A DNA stretch of 7,341 nucleotides from Pseudomonadota bacterium (GTDB taxonomy: Bacteria > Pseudomonadota > Alphaproteobacteria > Acetobacterales > Acetobacteraceae): the NCBI GenBank assembly GCA_023390705.1, contig JAEWCI010000342.1, positions 1 through 7,341 on the forward strand, read 5' to 3'. Positions 1 through 5,449 of this stretch are shown in pieces (position 1 is the first letter of the stretch; each line of letters opens with the position of its first letter). Below the pieces are notes generated by a model. It did no database searches. It saw nothing but the letters and a program-made list of their open reading frames with translations, and had not been told where the DNA came from. Made by a program: the position numbers and the translations under genes.

Positions 1-2
1 CA

Positions 3-83
3 GCGGACCCGCAACTGGCGGAACGGCTGGCGCGCATCGCGGAGCGGATCGAGGGCATTGCCCAGACCCTCGACCGTCCCTAA
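3..83 (+). CDS. zapA: Probable cell division protein ZapA, C-terminal end (partial)
   Basis: Only the last 26 codons are in the window, in the frame starting at base 3 and ending with TAA at 81-83. The readable residues form a charged amphipathic helix (LAERLARIAERIEGIAQTL), which resembles the C-terminal coiled coil of ZapA. ZapA binds FtsZ and promotes bundling of FtsZ filaments at the division ring. The fragment is too short to name by sequence alone. The call rests mainly on the well-known order zapA, 6S RNA, fau, which the next two genes match. Another small coiled-coil protein cannot be excluded. Confidence 0.6.
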   Translation, partial: ADPQLAERLARIAERIEGIAQTLDRP

Positions 84-86
84 TTC
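58..86 (+). promoter_or_regulatory. Probable sigma-70-type promoter of the 6S RNA gene
   Basis: A -35-like TTGCCC (58-63) and a -10-like TAATTC (81-86) are separated by exactly 17 bases. The -10 box overlaps the zapA stop codon. Transcription would start at about 91-93, where the closing stem of the 6S RNA begins. The boxes are not perfect consensus, but their agreement with the independently placed RNA end supports them. Confidence 0.45.
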
Positions 87-90
87 TGTG

Positions 91-248
91 CGGCGAGGCT
101 GCCCGGTGCGTCAGGCAATTCATCCCCGGGGCCAATGAGCATCCTCCGGGAGCTGGCTCTGTCCGGATCGTGGTCCGGATACCTGGCGCCCACCTGCAAC
201 AGCAGGCCTTGGGAGGGTGAGACGCCAACGGCCAGGGTGGCTTCGCAA
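91..248 (+). ncRNA. ssrS: 6S RNA
   Basis: 6S RNA binds the housekeeping RNA polymerase holoenzyme by mimicking an open promoter and damps transcription when growth slows. A 12-base-pair closing stem joins 93-104 to 235-246, with three G-U pairs and no mismatch. A second short stem joins 108-112 to 221-225. A terminal hairpin pairs 160-167 with 174-181 around a TCCGGA repeat, and a small hairpin (193-197 with 202-206, loop AACA) lies on the 3' side. That long rod with a large internal bubble and a small 3'-side hairpin is the known 6S form, and about 158 nt is the usual size. The place between zapA and fau is the classic one. The exact ends are inferred from the stem. A short + strand reading frame across this region is not considered coding. 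Confidence 0.85.
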
Positions 249-385
249 CCCCTTCCCCTTCCGAACAACCGCCCCCGGACCAGGGCGCATTCCGCTGCCC
301 GGGACAGGGTGGTGCCGCGCGGCGCTTGCGGATATGGCAGCGCCAGGCCGGCATTGGGCGTGCTGATGCCCGGGGAAGAATCTCC
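249..385 (+). other. Spacer between 6S RNA and fau, probable leader of fau
   Basis: No gene is visible here. The start is rich in C and T (AACCCCTTCCCCTTCC), and the end carries the fau ribosome binding site. Two weak hairpins can be drawn: GGCGCT at 321-326 with AGCGCC at 339-344, and GGCAT at 350-354 with ATGCC at 366-370. The second sits next to the binding site at 372-378. At this GC content such pairings are common, so they are weak evidence. fau may be read from the ssrS transcript, as in other proteobacteria. Confidence 0.4.
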
Positions 386-967
386 ATGAGTGCCACCGTC
401 TGGTGCCCGGTGCTGCTGGACGAGCTGAAGGCGGAGGCCCGCCGGTCGGCGCTGGCCCGCCGTGCCGCCGCCGATCCCATCCGCGGGCTCTGGCTGGCCG
501 GGCAGGTGCTGGCGCATTGCCCGCCGCCGCCCGGCGCCGTGGTGGCCGGCTTCTGGCCGATGGGGCAGGAAATCGACATCCGCCCGCTGCTGCTGGCCCT
601 GGCCGGGCGCGGCCATCCCCTGGCCCTGCCGGTGACTCCGAAGCGCGGGCAACCGCTGAGCTTCCGCCGCTGGCGCTTCGGTGAGGCGCTGGTCCGCGGC
701 CCCCTGGGCACCAGCCAACCGGCGGCCGGCGAGTTCGTGCGGCCGGACTGGCTGCTGGTCCCGCTGCTGGCCTTCGACCGGGCCGGGCGGCGGCTCGGCT
801 ATGGCGGCGGTTTCTACGACCGCACCCTGGCGGCGCTGCCGGGTGCGGGGGTGCTCGGCGTCGGCTATGCCGCGCAGGAAATACCGGAAGTGCCGGCCGG
901 GCCTGACGATGCGCCGCTGCCGCGCATCGCCACCGAACGCGGCGTGATCGAGGCGAGAATTCCGTGA
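386..967 (+). CDS. fau: 5-formyltetrahydrofolate cyclo-ligase
   Basis: This cytoplasmic enzyme uses ATP to turn 5-formyltetrahydrofolate into 5,10-methenyltetrahydrofolate, returning a storage form of folate to one-carbon metabolism. The protein has 193 residues, normal for the family. It shows the hallmark motif LLAFDRAGRRLGYGGGFYDR at about 128-146, which carries the glycine-rich nucleotide-binding part. It also has the substrate-side segment GFWPMGQEIDIRPLL (55-69) and a basic N-terminal helix with Lys15, Arg19 and Arg20. The ATG at 386 was chosen because GGGGAAG (372-378) lies 7 bases upstream and the protein then starts just before the family's first helix. An in-frame ATG at 326 lacks such a site. 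The stop overlaps the start of the next gene (GTGA), so the two are probably translationally coupled. The symbol ygfA is also used. Confidence 0.93.
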   Translation: MSATVWCPVLLDELKAEARRSALARRAAADPIRGLWLAGQVLAHCPPPPGAVVAGFWPMGQEIDIRPLLLALAGRGHPLALPVTPKRGQPLSFRRWRFGEALVRGPLGTSQPAAGEFVRPDWLLVPLLAFDRAGRRLGYGGGFYDRTLAALPGAGVLGVGYAAQEIPEVPAGPDDAPLPRIATERGVIEARIP

Positions 968-1782
968 AGATCCTGTTCCTGGGCGATGTGGTCGGCCGAA
1001 GCGGCCGCGATGCGGTGGTGGCGCAATTGCCCGGTCTGCGCACGAGGCTGGCTGCCGACCTGGTCGTGGTGAATGCCGAGAATGCCAGCCATGGCTTCGG
1101 CCTGGCGCCGGAGATGGCGCGCGCGATCCTGGGTGCCGGGGCGGATGTGATCACGCTCGGCAACCACACCTGGGACCGCAAGGAGATCATTCCCTTCCTG
1201 GAAACCGAGAAGCGGGTCATCCGGCCGCTGAACTACGCCCCCGGCACCCCCGGCCAGGGCGCCTTCGTCGCGGAACTCGCCGGCGGCCGCCGGGCGCTGG
1301 TGGTGAATGTCATGGGCCGGCTGTTCATGGAGCCGCTGGACGACCCCTTCCGCGCCGTGCAGGCGGAGCTGCAGCGGCACCGCATGGGCCCTGGCGGCGC
1401 CGTGCAGGCGGTGGTGATCGACATCCATGCCGAGGCGTCCAGCGAGAAGGCGGCCATGGCGCACAGCTTCGACGGCATGGTGAGCCTGGTGGTGGGCACC
1501 CATACCCATGTGCCCAGCGCCGACCACCAAATCCTGCCCGGCGGCACCGGCTTCATGACCGATGCCGGCATGTGCGGCGACTACGACAGCGTCATCGGCA
1601 TGCAGAAGGGCGGCGCCTCGCTGCGCTTCTGGCGCAAGGTGCCGAGCGAGAGGCTGGCCCCGGCCGAGGGCGAGGCCACCATCTGCGGCGTCTTCGTGGA
1701 AACCGACGACGCCACCGGCCTGGCCCGCCGCATCGCCCCGCTGCGCCTAGGCGGGAGGCTTTCGCAGACGATGCCGGAATGA
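964..1782 (+). CDS. YmdB-family metallophosphoesterase (TIGR00282 type)
   Basis: The protein has 272 residues and is a calcineurin-like phosphoesterase of the YmdB/DR1281 type. In Bacillus subtilis the member hydrolyses 2',3'-cyclic nucleotides and affects biofilm and motility decisions. In alphaproteobacteria the role is poorly known. The metal-binding residues are all present: Asp8 (LGDVVGR), Glu39 and Asn40 (VNAENASHGFG), Asn67 and His68 (GNHTWDRKE), His155 (DIHAEASSEK), and His180 and His182 (GTHTHVPSAD). The first five have the same numbers as in B. subtilis YmdB. The C-terminal signature TGFMTDAGMCGDYDSVIGM is also intact. The start is GTG at 964, overlapping the fau stop, with GAGG at 950-953. 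This protein is unrelated to the E. coli macrodomain protein also called YmdB, so no symbol is given. Confidence 0.92.
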   Translation: MKILFLGDVVGRSGRDAVVAQLPGLRTRLAADLVVVNAENASHGFGLAPEMARAILGAGADVITLGNHTWDRKEIIPFLETEKRVIRPLNYAPGTPGQGAFVAELAGGRRALVVNVMGRLFMEPLDDPFRAVQAELQRHRMGPGGAVQAVVIDIHAEASSEKAAMAHSFDGMVSLVVGTHTHVPSADHQILPGGTGFMTDAGMCGDYDSVIGMQKGGASLRFWRKVPSERLAPAEGEATICGVFVETDDATGLARRIAPLRLGGRLSQTMPE

Positions 1783-2024
1783 TCCCGACGGCGGTTGATC
1801 GTGACCGGCCAACTGCGCCTCGGATGCCGGCTCCGAAGCTCCGGTTTGCCTTGCTTCACCGCATCGCGCGGTTCCGCGCGCCTGACGGCGCGACCGGCGG
1901 GCGCGGGGGCGGCCATCGGTGCCGGCCATCCACCCCGGTGACGAGGGCCTGGCTGGGCTTCGAGGATCAGGTTGCGGAATTCACGCCGATGTCACCGGCC
2001 ATCCCGCCCCGATGGAGGCATCTT
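1783..2024 (+). other. Intergenic region with short direct and inverted repeats, no recognised gene
   Basis: I recognise no protein family here on either strand. An open frame starts with ATG at 1779, overlapping the metallophosphoesterase stop, and runs in frame into the small ORF downstream. Its third codon positions are clearly less GC-rich than in neighbouring genes, so I doubt it is coding. A hairpin can form at 1865-1880 (CGCGCG, loop GTTC, CGCGCG). It has no T-run, so it is only a weak terminator candidate for the upstream gene. Confidence 0.4.
1911..2004 (+). repeat. Cluster of short repeats upstream of the small ORF
   Basis: The 10-mer CCGGCCATCC occurs at 1922-1931 and 1995-2004, and its core GGCCATC occurs a third time at 1911-1917. 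The 8-mer CCGGTGAC at 1935-1942 has a perfect inverted partner, GTCACCGG, at 1991-1998. This pair could close a stem of about 50 bases or mark a spaced operator. Such repeats can arise by chance at high GC, so a function is only a suggestion. Confidence 0.35.
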
Positions 2025-2051
2025 GTGAGCCTCGGACGGCAGGAGGCGAAG

Positions 2052-2264
2052 ATGACGAGGAACGATCGGGAGCGCACCTCGCCGGGCCGTACCATCCTGG
2101 GCGGCGCCGCGGGCGGATTGAGCTATGAGGGCGCCTGGGCCGATGCCCTGGCACGCGAGGAGCGGGAATGGCGGCACGGGGCCGGCCGGCAGCGCCCGTT
2201 GCCGGCGCCCCGGCATGAGCCCACCCGGTCCATGCCCCCCGTCTCCGCGAGAATGGTCCAGTAG
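2052..2264 (+). CDS. Small hypothetical protein, 70 residues
   Basis: I do not recognise this protein. It is supported by an ideal Shine-Dalgarno site, AGGAGG at 2041-2046, five bases before the ATG at 2052. Its GC-rich third codon positions also resemble those of the neighbouring genes. A second in-frame start, GTG at 2025, has its own GGAGG (2014-2018) and would give 79 residues. The protein is rich in Arg, Gly, Pro and Ala. It has a glycine-rich stretch (ILGGAAGGLSYEGAW, 15-29), then a charged helix-like segment (ADALAREEREWRHGAG, 30-45), and a proline- and arginine-rich tail. There is no signal peptide or membrane segment. It lies alone between the metallophosphoesterase gene and the YebC-type gene, followed by two hairpins. 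It could be lineage-specific or a chance ORF, since high GC content favours open frames. Confidence 0.45.
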   Translation: MTRNDRERTSPGRTILGGAAGGLSYEGAWADALAREEREWRHGAGRQRPLPAPRHEPTRSMPPVSARMVQ

Positions 2265-2276
2265 CAGGGCTTCCGC

Positions 2277-2334
2277 CGTCAGGCAGGGCTGGCGCCGCGG
2301 CCTGACGCGGGCCCGCGACGGGCTGCCCGTTGCG
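2277..2334 (+). terminator. Tandem GC-rich hairpins, possible terminator of the small ORF
   Basis: The first hairpin pairs 2277-2284 (CGTCAGGC) with 2300-2307 (GCCTGACG), eight perfect pairs, beginning 13 bases after the small ORF's stop. The second pairs 2314-2322 with 2326-2334, nine pairs with one G-U and a three-base loop. Neither is followed by a T-run, so this is not a classical intrinsic terminator. The position, after one gene and before the next promoter, suggests a role in ending or stabilising the transcript. Confidence 0.4.
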
Positions 2335-2392
2335 TTCCCATGCCTGCTGTCCGGCTGGCCGCCCGCTCCTGGCCGGCACCCCTGCGCAACGG

Positions 2393-2421
2393 TGGCGCGG
2401 CCGGTTTCGGCCCGCTATAAG
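2393..2421 (+). promoter_or_regulatory. Possible promoter of the YebC-ruv-tol gene cluster
   Basis: TATAAG at 2416-2421 is a good -10 box in an otherwise GC-rich stretch, and a small AT-rich patch (CCGAAATCTTAGG) follows. The matching -35 place, 17 bases upstream at 2393-2398 (TGGCGC), is poor. Transcription would start near 2428 and leave a leader of about 90 bases before the start codon at 2517. The call rests on the -10 box and on the long gap after the last upstream gene. Confidence 0.4.
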
Positions 2422-2443
2422 GCACTCCTCAACCGAAATCTTA

Positions 2444-2498
2444 GGACGGGGTGCCCCGTCCGCCGCCGGCCAGGGTCCGAGCGGCGGGGCGCCCGCCG
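2444..2498 (+). promoter_or_regulatory. Two perfect hairpins in the leader of the YebC-type gene
   Basis: GGACGGG at 2444-2450 pairs perfectly with CCCGTCC at 2455-2461 around the loop GTGC. CGGCGGG at 2482-2488 pairs perfectly with CCCGCCG at 2492-2498 around the loop GCG. Both lie between the proposed promoter and the start codon, and the second ends 18 bases before the ATG. They could affect ribosome access or RNA stability. No known riboswitch class is recognised. Confidence 0.4.
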
Positions 2499-2516
2499 GC
2501 CGCCGGGGATCAGGCC

Positions 2517-3266
2517 ATGGCGGGCCAGTCGCACGCCAAGAACATCATGCACCGCAAGGCGGCCCAGGGCGCCAAGAAGGCCCAGGCCTTCGGCAAGCTG
2601 ATCCGCGAAATCACCGTCTCGGCCAAGCAGGGCCTGCCCGACCCCGCCATGAACCCGCGCCTGCGCGCCGCGGTGAAGGCGGCGCTGACCGCCAACATGA
2701 CCAAGGACACCATAGACCGCGCCATCAAGCGGGCCAGCCAGGCCGGCCAGGGCGAGGATTATGCCGAGGTGCGCTACGAGGGCTACGGCCCCTATGGCGT
2801 CGCCATCATCGTCGAGGCGCTGACCGACAACCGCAACCGCACCGCCGGCGAGGTGCGCAGCGCCTTCGCCAAGGCCGGCGGGGCGCTGGGCGAAACCAAT
2901 TCCGTCTCCTTCCAGTTCGAGCGGAAGGGCGTGATCCTCTACCCGGCTTCGGCGATGGACGGCGACGCGATCCTGGAAGCCGCCATCGAGGCCGGGGCGC
3001 TGGATGTGGAGAGCGACGAGGAAGGCCATGAAGTGACCTGCGCGCCGGAGGATTTCTTCGCCGTGCGCGACGCGCTCGAAGCCAAATTCGGCAGCCCGGA
3101 AAGCGCCAGGCTGGAATGGGTGCCCAATGTCCGCGTCGATCTGGACGAGGAGAAGGCGCGCGACATCCTGAAGCTGATCGACCGCCTGGACGAGAGCGAC
3201 GACGTGCAGAACGTCTATGCCAATTTCGAGGTGTCGGAGGCCGTGTCGCAGCGGCTTTCGGCCTAG
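2517..3266 (+). CDS. YebC/TACO1-family protein (PmpR type)
   Basis: The protein has 249 residues, the standard family length. Members are annotated as transcriptional regulators (for example PmpR in Pseudomonas), and some are said to regulate ruvC. The mitochondrial homologue TACO1 and recent bacterial work point to translation, helping ribosomes through difficult stretches such as prolines. The N-terminal signature is clear (MAGQSHAKNIMHRKAAQ, 1-17), followed by KLIREITVSAKQG and the KAALTANMTKDTIDRAIKRA helix pair. The middle domain shows YEGYGPYGVAIIVEALTDN, and the third has NVYANFEV near the end. The ATG at 2517 fits the conserved N-terminus, although the ribosome binding site is weak (GGGGA at 2505-2509). 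Linkage to ruvC two bases downstream is the usual order. Which role it plays here cannot be read from the sequence. Confidence 0.93.
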   Translation: MAGQSHAKNIMHRKAAQGAKKAQAFGKLIREITVSAKQGLPDPAMNPRLRAAVKAALTANMTKDTIDRAIKRASQAGQGEDYAEVRYEGYGPYGVAIIVEALTDNRNRTAGEVRSAFAKAGGALGETNSVSFQFERKGVILYPASAMDGDAILEAAIEAGALDVESDEEGHEVTCAPEDFFAVRDALEAKFGSPESARLEWVPNVRVDLDEEKARDILKLIDRLDESDDVQNVYANFEVSEAVSQRLSA

Positions 3267-3268
3267 GC

Positions 3269-3784
3269 GTGACGCAGGCGGTCCGGCTGCTCGGTCTCGA
3301 TCCCGGCCTCCAGCACACCGGCTGGGGGATGATCGAGAGTGCCGGCAGCCGGCTGCGCCATCTGGGAGACGGCGTGATCTCCACCGATGCCGACCAGCCC
3401 CTGGCCGAGCGCCTTTCGCAGATCCACCGCGCGCTGAACACGCTGCTGGAACAGTGGCGGCCCGCGGAGGCGGCGGTGGAGCATACCTATGTCAACAAGA
3501 ACCCGGGCGCCGCGCTGAAGCTGGGCCAGGCGCGCGGCGTGGTGCTGCTGGCGCCGGCGCTGGCCGGCATCCCGGTGGCCGAATACCAGGCCATGGAGGT
3601 GAAGCGCGCCGTCGTCGGCACCGGCCATGCCGACAAGGCGCAGGTGGAGGCGATGGTGAAGCGGCTGCTGCCCGGCGCCGCCATCCGCCGCGCCGACGCC
3701 GCGGATGCGCTGGCGGTGGCGATCTGCCACGCGCATCACCGCAGCACGCGGCTGGCCTTCGCGCGCGGATATGTCCCGGCATGA
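3269..3784 (+). CDS. ruvC: Crossover junction endodeoxyribonuclease RuvC
   Basis: RuvC is the Holliday junction resolvase. As a dimer it makes paired nicks in junctions held by RuvA and RuvB, completing recombination repair. The protein has 171 residues, close to the family norm. The four acidic active-site residues are visible: Asp11 (LGLDPGLQHTGWG), Glu71 (AAVEHTYVNKNPGAALKLGQARG), and Asp143 and Asp146 (RADAADALAVAICHAHH). The three-residue step between the last two matches E. coli Asp138 and Asp141. The start is taken as GTG at 3269, two bases after the preceding stop and just before the conserved LLGLDPG strand. There is no clear Shine-Dalgarno site, so translation is probably coupled to the upstream gene. 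The stop overlaps the ruvA start (ATGA). Confidence 0.95.
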   Translation: MTQAVRLLGLDPGLQHTGWGMIESAGSRLRHLGDGVISTDADQPLAERLSQIHRALNTLLEQWRPAEAAVEHTYVNKNPGAALKLGQARGVVLLAPALAGIPVAEYQAMEVKRAVVGTGHADKAQVEAMVKRLLPGAAIRRADAADALAVAICHAHHRSTRLAFARGYVPA

Positions 3785-4398
3785 TCGGCAAGCTCACCGG
3801 CCGGCTGGACGAGAGTTTCGAGGGCGGCTGCATCCTCGACGTGAACGGCGTCGGCTACCTGCTCGCCTGCTCGCGCAAGACGCTGGACGCGCTTTCCGCG
3901 AAGGAAGGCGCGCAGCGCGTGCTGGTGGAGACCCATCTGCGGCAGGACGCCATCACCCTCTACGGCTTCGCCACGGCGCAGGAACGCGAGGCTTTCCGCG
4001 CGCTGATCGAGGTGAAGACGATGGGGCCGCAGAAGGCGCTGCTGGTGCTTTCGGGCCTAACGCCGACCCAGTTGGCCCAGGCCATCGCCGGCAAGGAACG
4101 CAAGCGGCTGGCCGAGGTGAAGGGGCTGGGCGCCGCCACCGCCAACCGCATCATTGACGAACCGGCGATGCAGAAATGGGCGGTCGGCCGCGCCACGCCG
4201 GAAGCGGATGGCGGCGGTATTGCCCTGGCCGTGACGCCGGAGGGCAGCGTGCAGGCGGATGCCATCTCCGCCCTGGTCAATCTCGGCATCAGGCGGCCGG
4301 AGGCGACGGCGGCGATCGGCCGTGCCATGAAGCGGCTGGGCGAGGAAGCGGCGCTGGACGCGCTGATCCGTGACGGCCTCAAGGAGATGGCCCGGTGA
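3781..4398 (+). CDS. ruvA: Holliday junction branch migration protein RuvA, with divergent DNA-binding motifs
   Basis: RuvA tetramers bind the four-way junction and load the RuvB motor. The 205-residue length and three-domain plan fit. Domain I has MIGKLTGRL and DVNGVGYLL (1-28) and the HLRQDAITLYGF segment (52-63). Domain III (about 155-205), which contacts RuvB, has ALVNLGIRRPEA. The two helix-hairpin-helix motifs of domain II are unusual. The first reads VKTMGPQKALLVLSGL (78-93), where the family normally has a GVGP-type turn. The second reads VKGLGAATANRII (113-125), followed by DEPAMQKW where an ELKDK-like segment is usual. The frame is continuous, with no sign of a frameshift. The ATG at 3781 overlaps the ruvC stop, and ruvB starts seven bases after the stop. 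The identification is firm; normal junction binding is not assured. Confidence 0.93.
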   Translation: MIGKLTGRLDESFEGGCILDVNGVGYLLACSRKTLDALSAKEGAQRVLVETHLRQDAITLYGFATAQEREAFRALIEVKTMGPQKALLVLSGLTPTQLAQAIAGKERKRLAEVKGLGAATANRIIDEPAMQKWAVGRATPEADGGGIALAVTPEGSVQADAISALVNLGIRRPEATAAIGRAMKRLGEEAALDALIRDGLKEMAR

Positions 4399-4405
4399 GG
4401 GCGGC

Positions 4406-5449
4406 ATGAGCGACGACCGCATCACCACGCCCATCCGCACCGAGGAGGATGCGGCGGAAGCCACGCTGCGCCCGCAGACGCTGGACGACTTCACCGGCCA
4501 GCAGGGGCTGCGCGAGAACCTCAAGGTCTTCATCGCCGCGGCGCGCGGAAGGGGTGAGGCGCTGGACCATGTGCTGCTGCACGGCCCGCCCGGCCTGGGC
4601 AAGACCACCCTGGCGCAGATCGTGGCGCGCGAGCTCGGCGTCGGCTTCCGCGCCACCTCCGGCCCGGTGCTGCAACGGGCGGGCGACCTGGCGGCGATCC
4701 TGACCAACCTGCAGCCGCGCGACGTGCTCTTCGTGGACGAGATCCACCGGCTGCAGCCGGCGATCGAGGAGACCCTCTATCCCGCGATGGAGGATTTCCA
4801 GCTCGACCTCATCATCGGCGAGGGCCCGGCGGCGCGCACCGTGCGCATCGACCTGCCGCCCTTCACCCTGGTCGGCGCCACCACCCGTTCCGGCCTGCTG
4901 GCGCAGCCGCTGCGCGACCGTTTCGGCATTCCGCTGCGGCTGCAATTCTACACGCCGGAGGAGCTGCTGCGCATCGTCGCGCGCGGCGCGCAGAAGCTGG
5001 GCTTCGCGCTTTCGGAAGATGGCGCGCGGGAGATCGCCAACCGTTCCCGCGGCACGCCGCGCATCGCCGGGCGCCTGCTGCGGCGGGTGCGGGACTTCGC
5101 CATGGTTGCCGGCAAGCCCGCCGACAAGGCACTGGCCGATGCCGCGCTGCGCCGGCTGGAAGTGGACCGGCTGGGGCTGGACGCCATGGACCGCCGCTAT
5201 CTCCGCCGCATCGCCGAACACCACAATGGCGGCCCGGTGGGCGTGGAGACCCTGGCCGCGGCGCTGGCGGAATCCCGCGACACGATCGAGGACGTGATCG
5301 AGCCCTACCTCATCCAGGAAGGGCTGGTGCTGCGCACGCCGCGCGGCCGCATGCTGGGCGAGCCGGGCTGGCGGCATCTCGGCCTCGCGCCGCCGGCCGG
5401 CAGCGCCGCGGCGCAACTGGACCTGCTGCGCAACGGGGACGAGCTGTGA
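4406..5449 (+). CDS. ruvB: Holliday junction branch migration ATPase RuvB
   Basis: RuvB is the AAA+ motor that forms hexameric rings on both sides of RuvA and pumps DNA through the junction. The protein has 347 residues, as expected. Walker A is HGPPGLGKTT (59-68, Lys66) and Walker B is VLFVDEIHRL (107-116, Asp111 and Glu112). The SGPVLQRAGDLAA segment (85-97) follows Walker A. The sensor and arginine-finger region ATTRSGLLAQPLRDRFGI and the sensor-2 region RGTPRIAGRLLRRVRDFA are intact. The C-terminal winged-helix DNA-binding domain ends with IEPYLIQEGLVLRTPRGRML. The ATG at 4406 is preceded by GAGGG (4397-4401) and gives the usual short N-terminal arm. The stop overlaps the next start (GTGA), which couples it to the thioesterase gene. 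Confidence 0.97.
   Translation: MSDDRITTPIRTEEDAAEATLRPQTLDDFTGQQGLRENLKVFIAAARGRGEALDHVLLHGPPGLGKTTLAQIVARELGVGFRATSGPVLQRAGDLAAILTNLQPRDVLFVDEIHRLQPAIEETLYPAMEDFQLDLIIGEGPAARTVRIDLPPFTLVGATTRSGLLAQPLRDRFGIPLRLQFYTPEELLRIVARGAQKLGFALSEDGAREIANRSRGTPRIAGRLLRRVRDFAMVAGKPADKALADAALRRLEVDRLGLDAMDRRYLRRIAEHHNGGPVGVETLAAALAESRDTIEDVIEPYLIQEGLVLRTPRGRMLGEPGWRHLGLAPPAGSAAAQLDLLRNGDEL

Noticed and set aside
321..378. Possible riboswitch or attenuator before fau
   Set aside because: Only weak stems of five or six pairs can be drawn, and no known riboswitch core is recognisable.
135..389. 84-codon + strand frame over the 6S RNA
   Set aside because: It covers the base-paired RNA region and runs into the fau start in another frame. 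No protein family is recognisable, and the RNA explains the sequence better.
1865..1880. CGCGCG hairpin as an intrinsic terminator for the metallophosphoesterase gene
   Set aside because: It has only six pairs, no T-run, and lies more than 80 bases after the stop. Alternating CG words pair by chance at this GC content.
1779..2264. Longer version of the small ORF, starting with ATG overlapping the metallophosphoesterase stop (161 residues)
   Set aside because: The part before about 2025 has clearly less GC-biased third positions than real genes nearby, and no good ribosome binding site precedes the ATG. The internal starts at 2025 and 2052 are much better supported. I cannot fully exclude it.
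4010..4190. Frameshift in ruvA as the cause of the odd DNA-binding motifs
   Set aside because: The residues on both sides and within the region still align position by position with RuvA (for example LIEV, ALLVLSGL, GLG, TANRII), so the frame is kept. Substitution explains it better.
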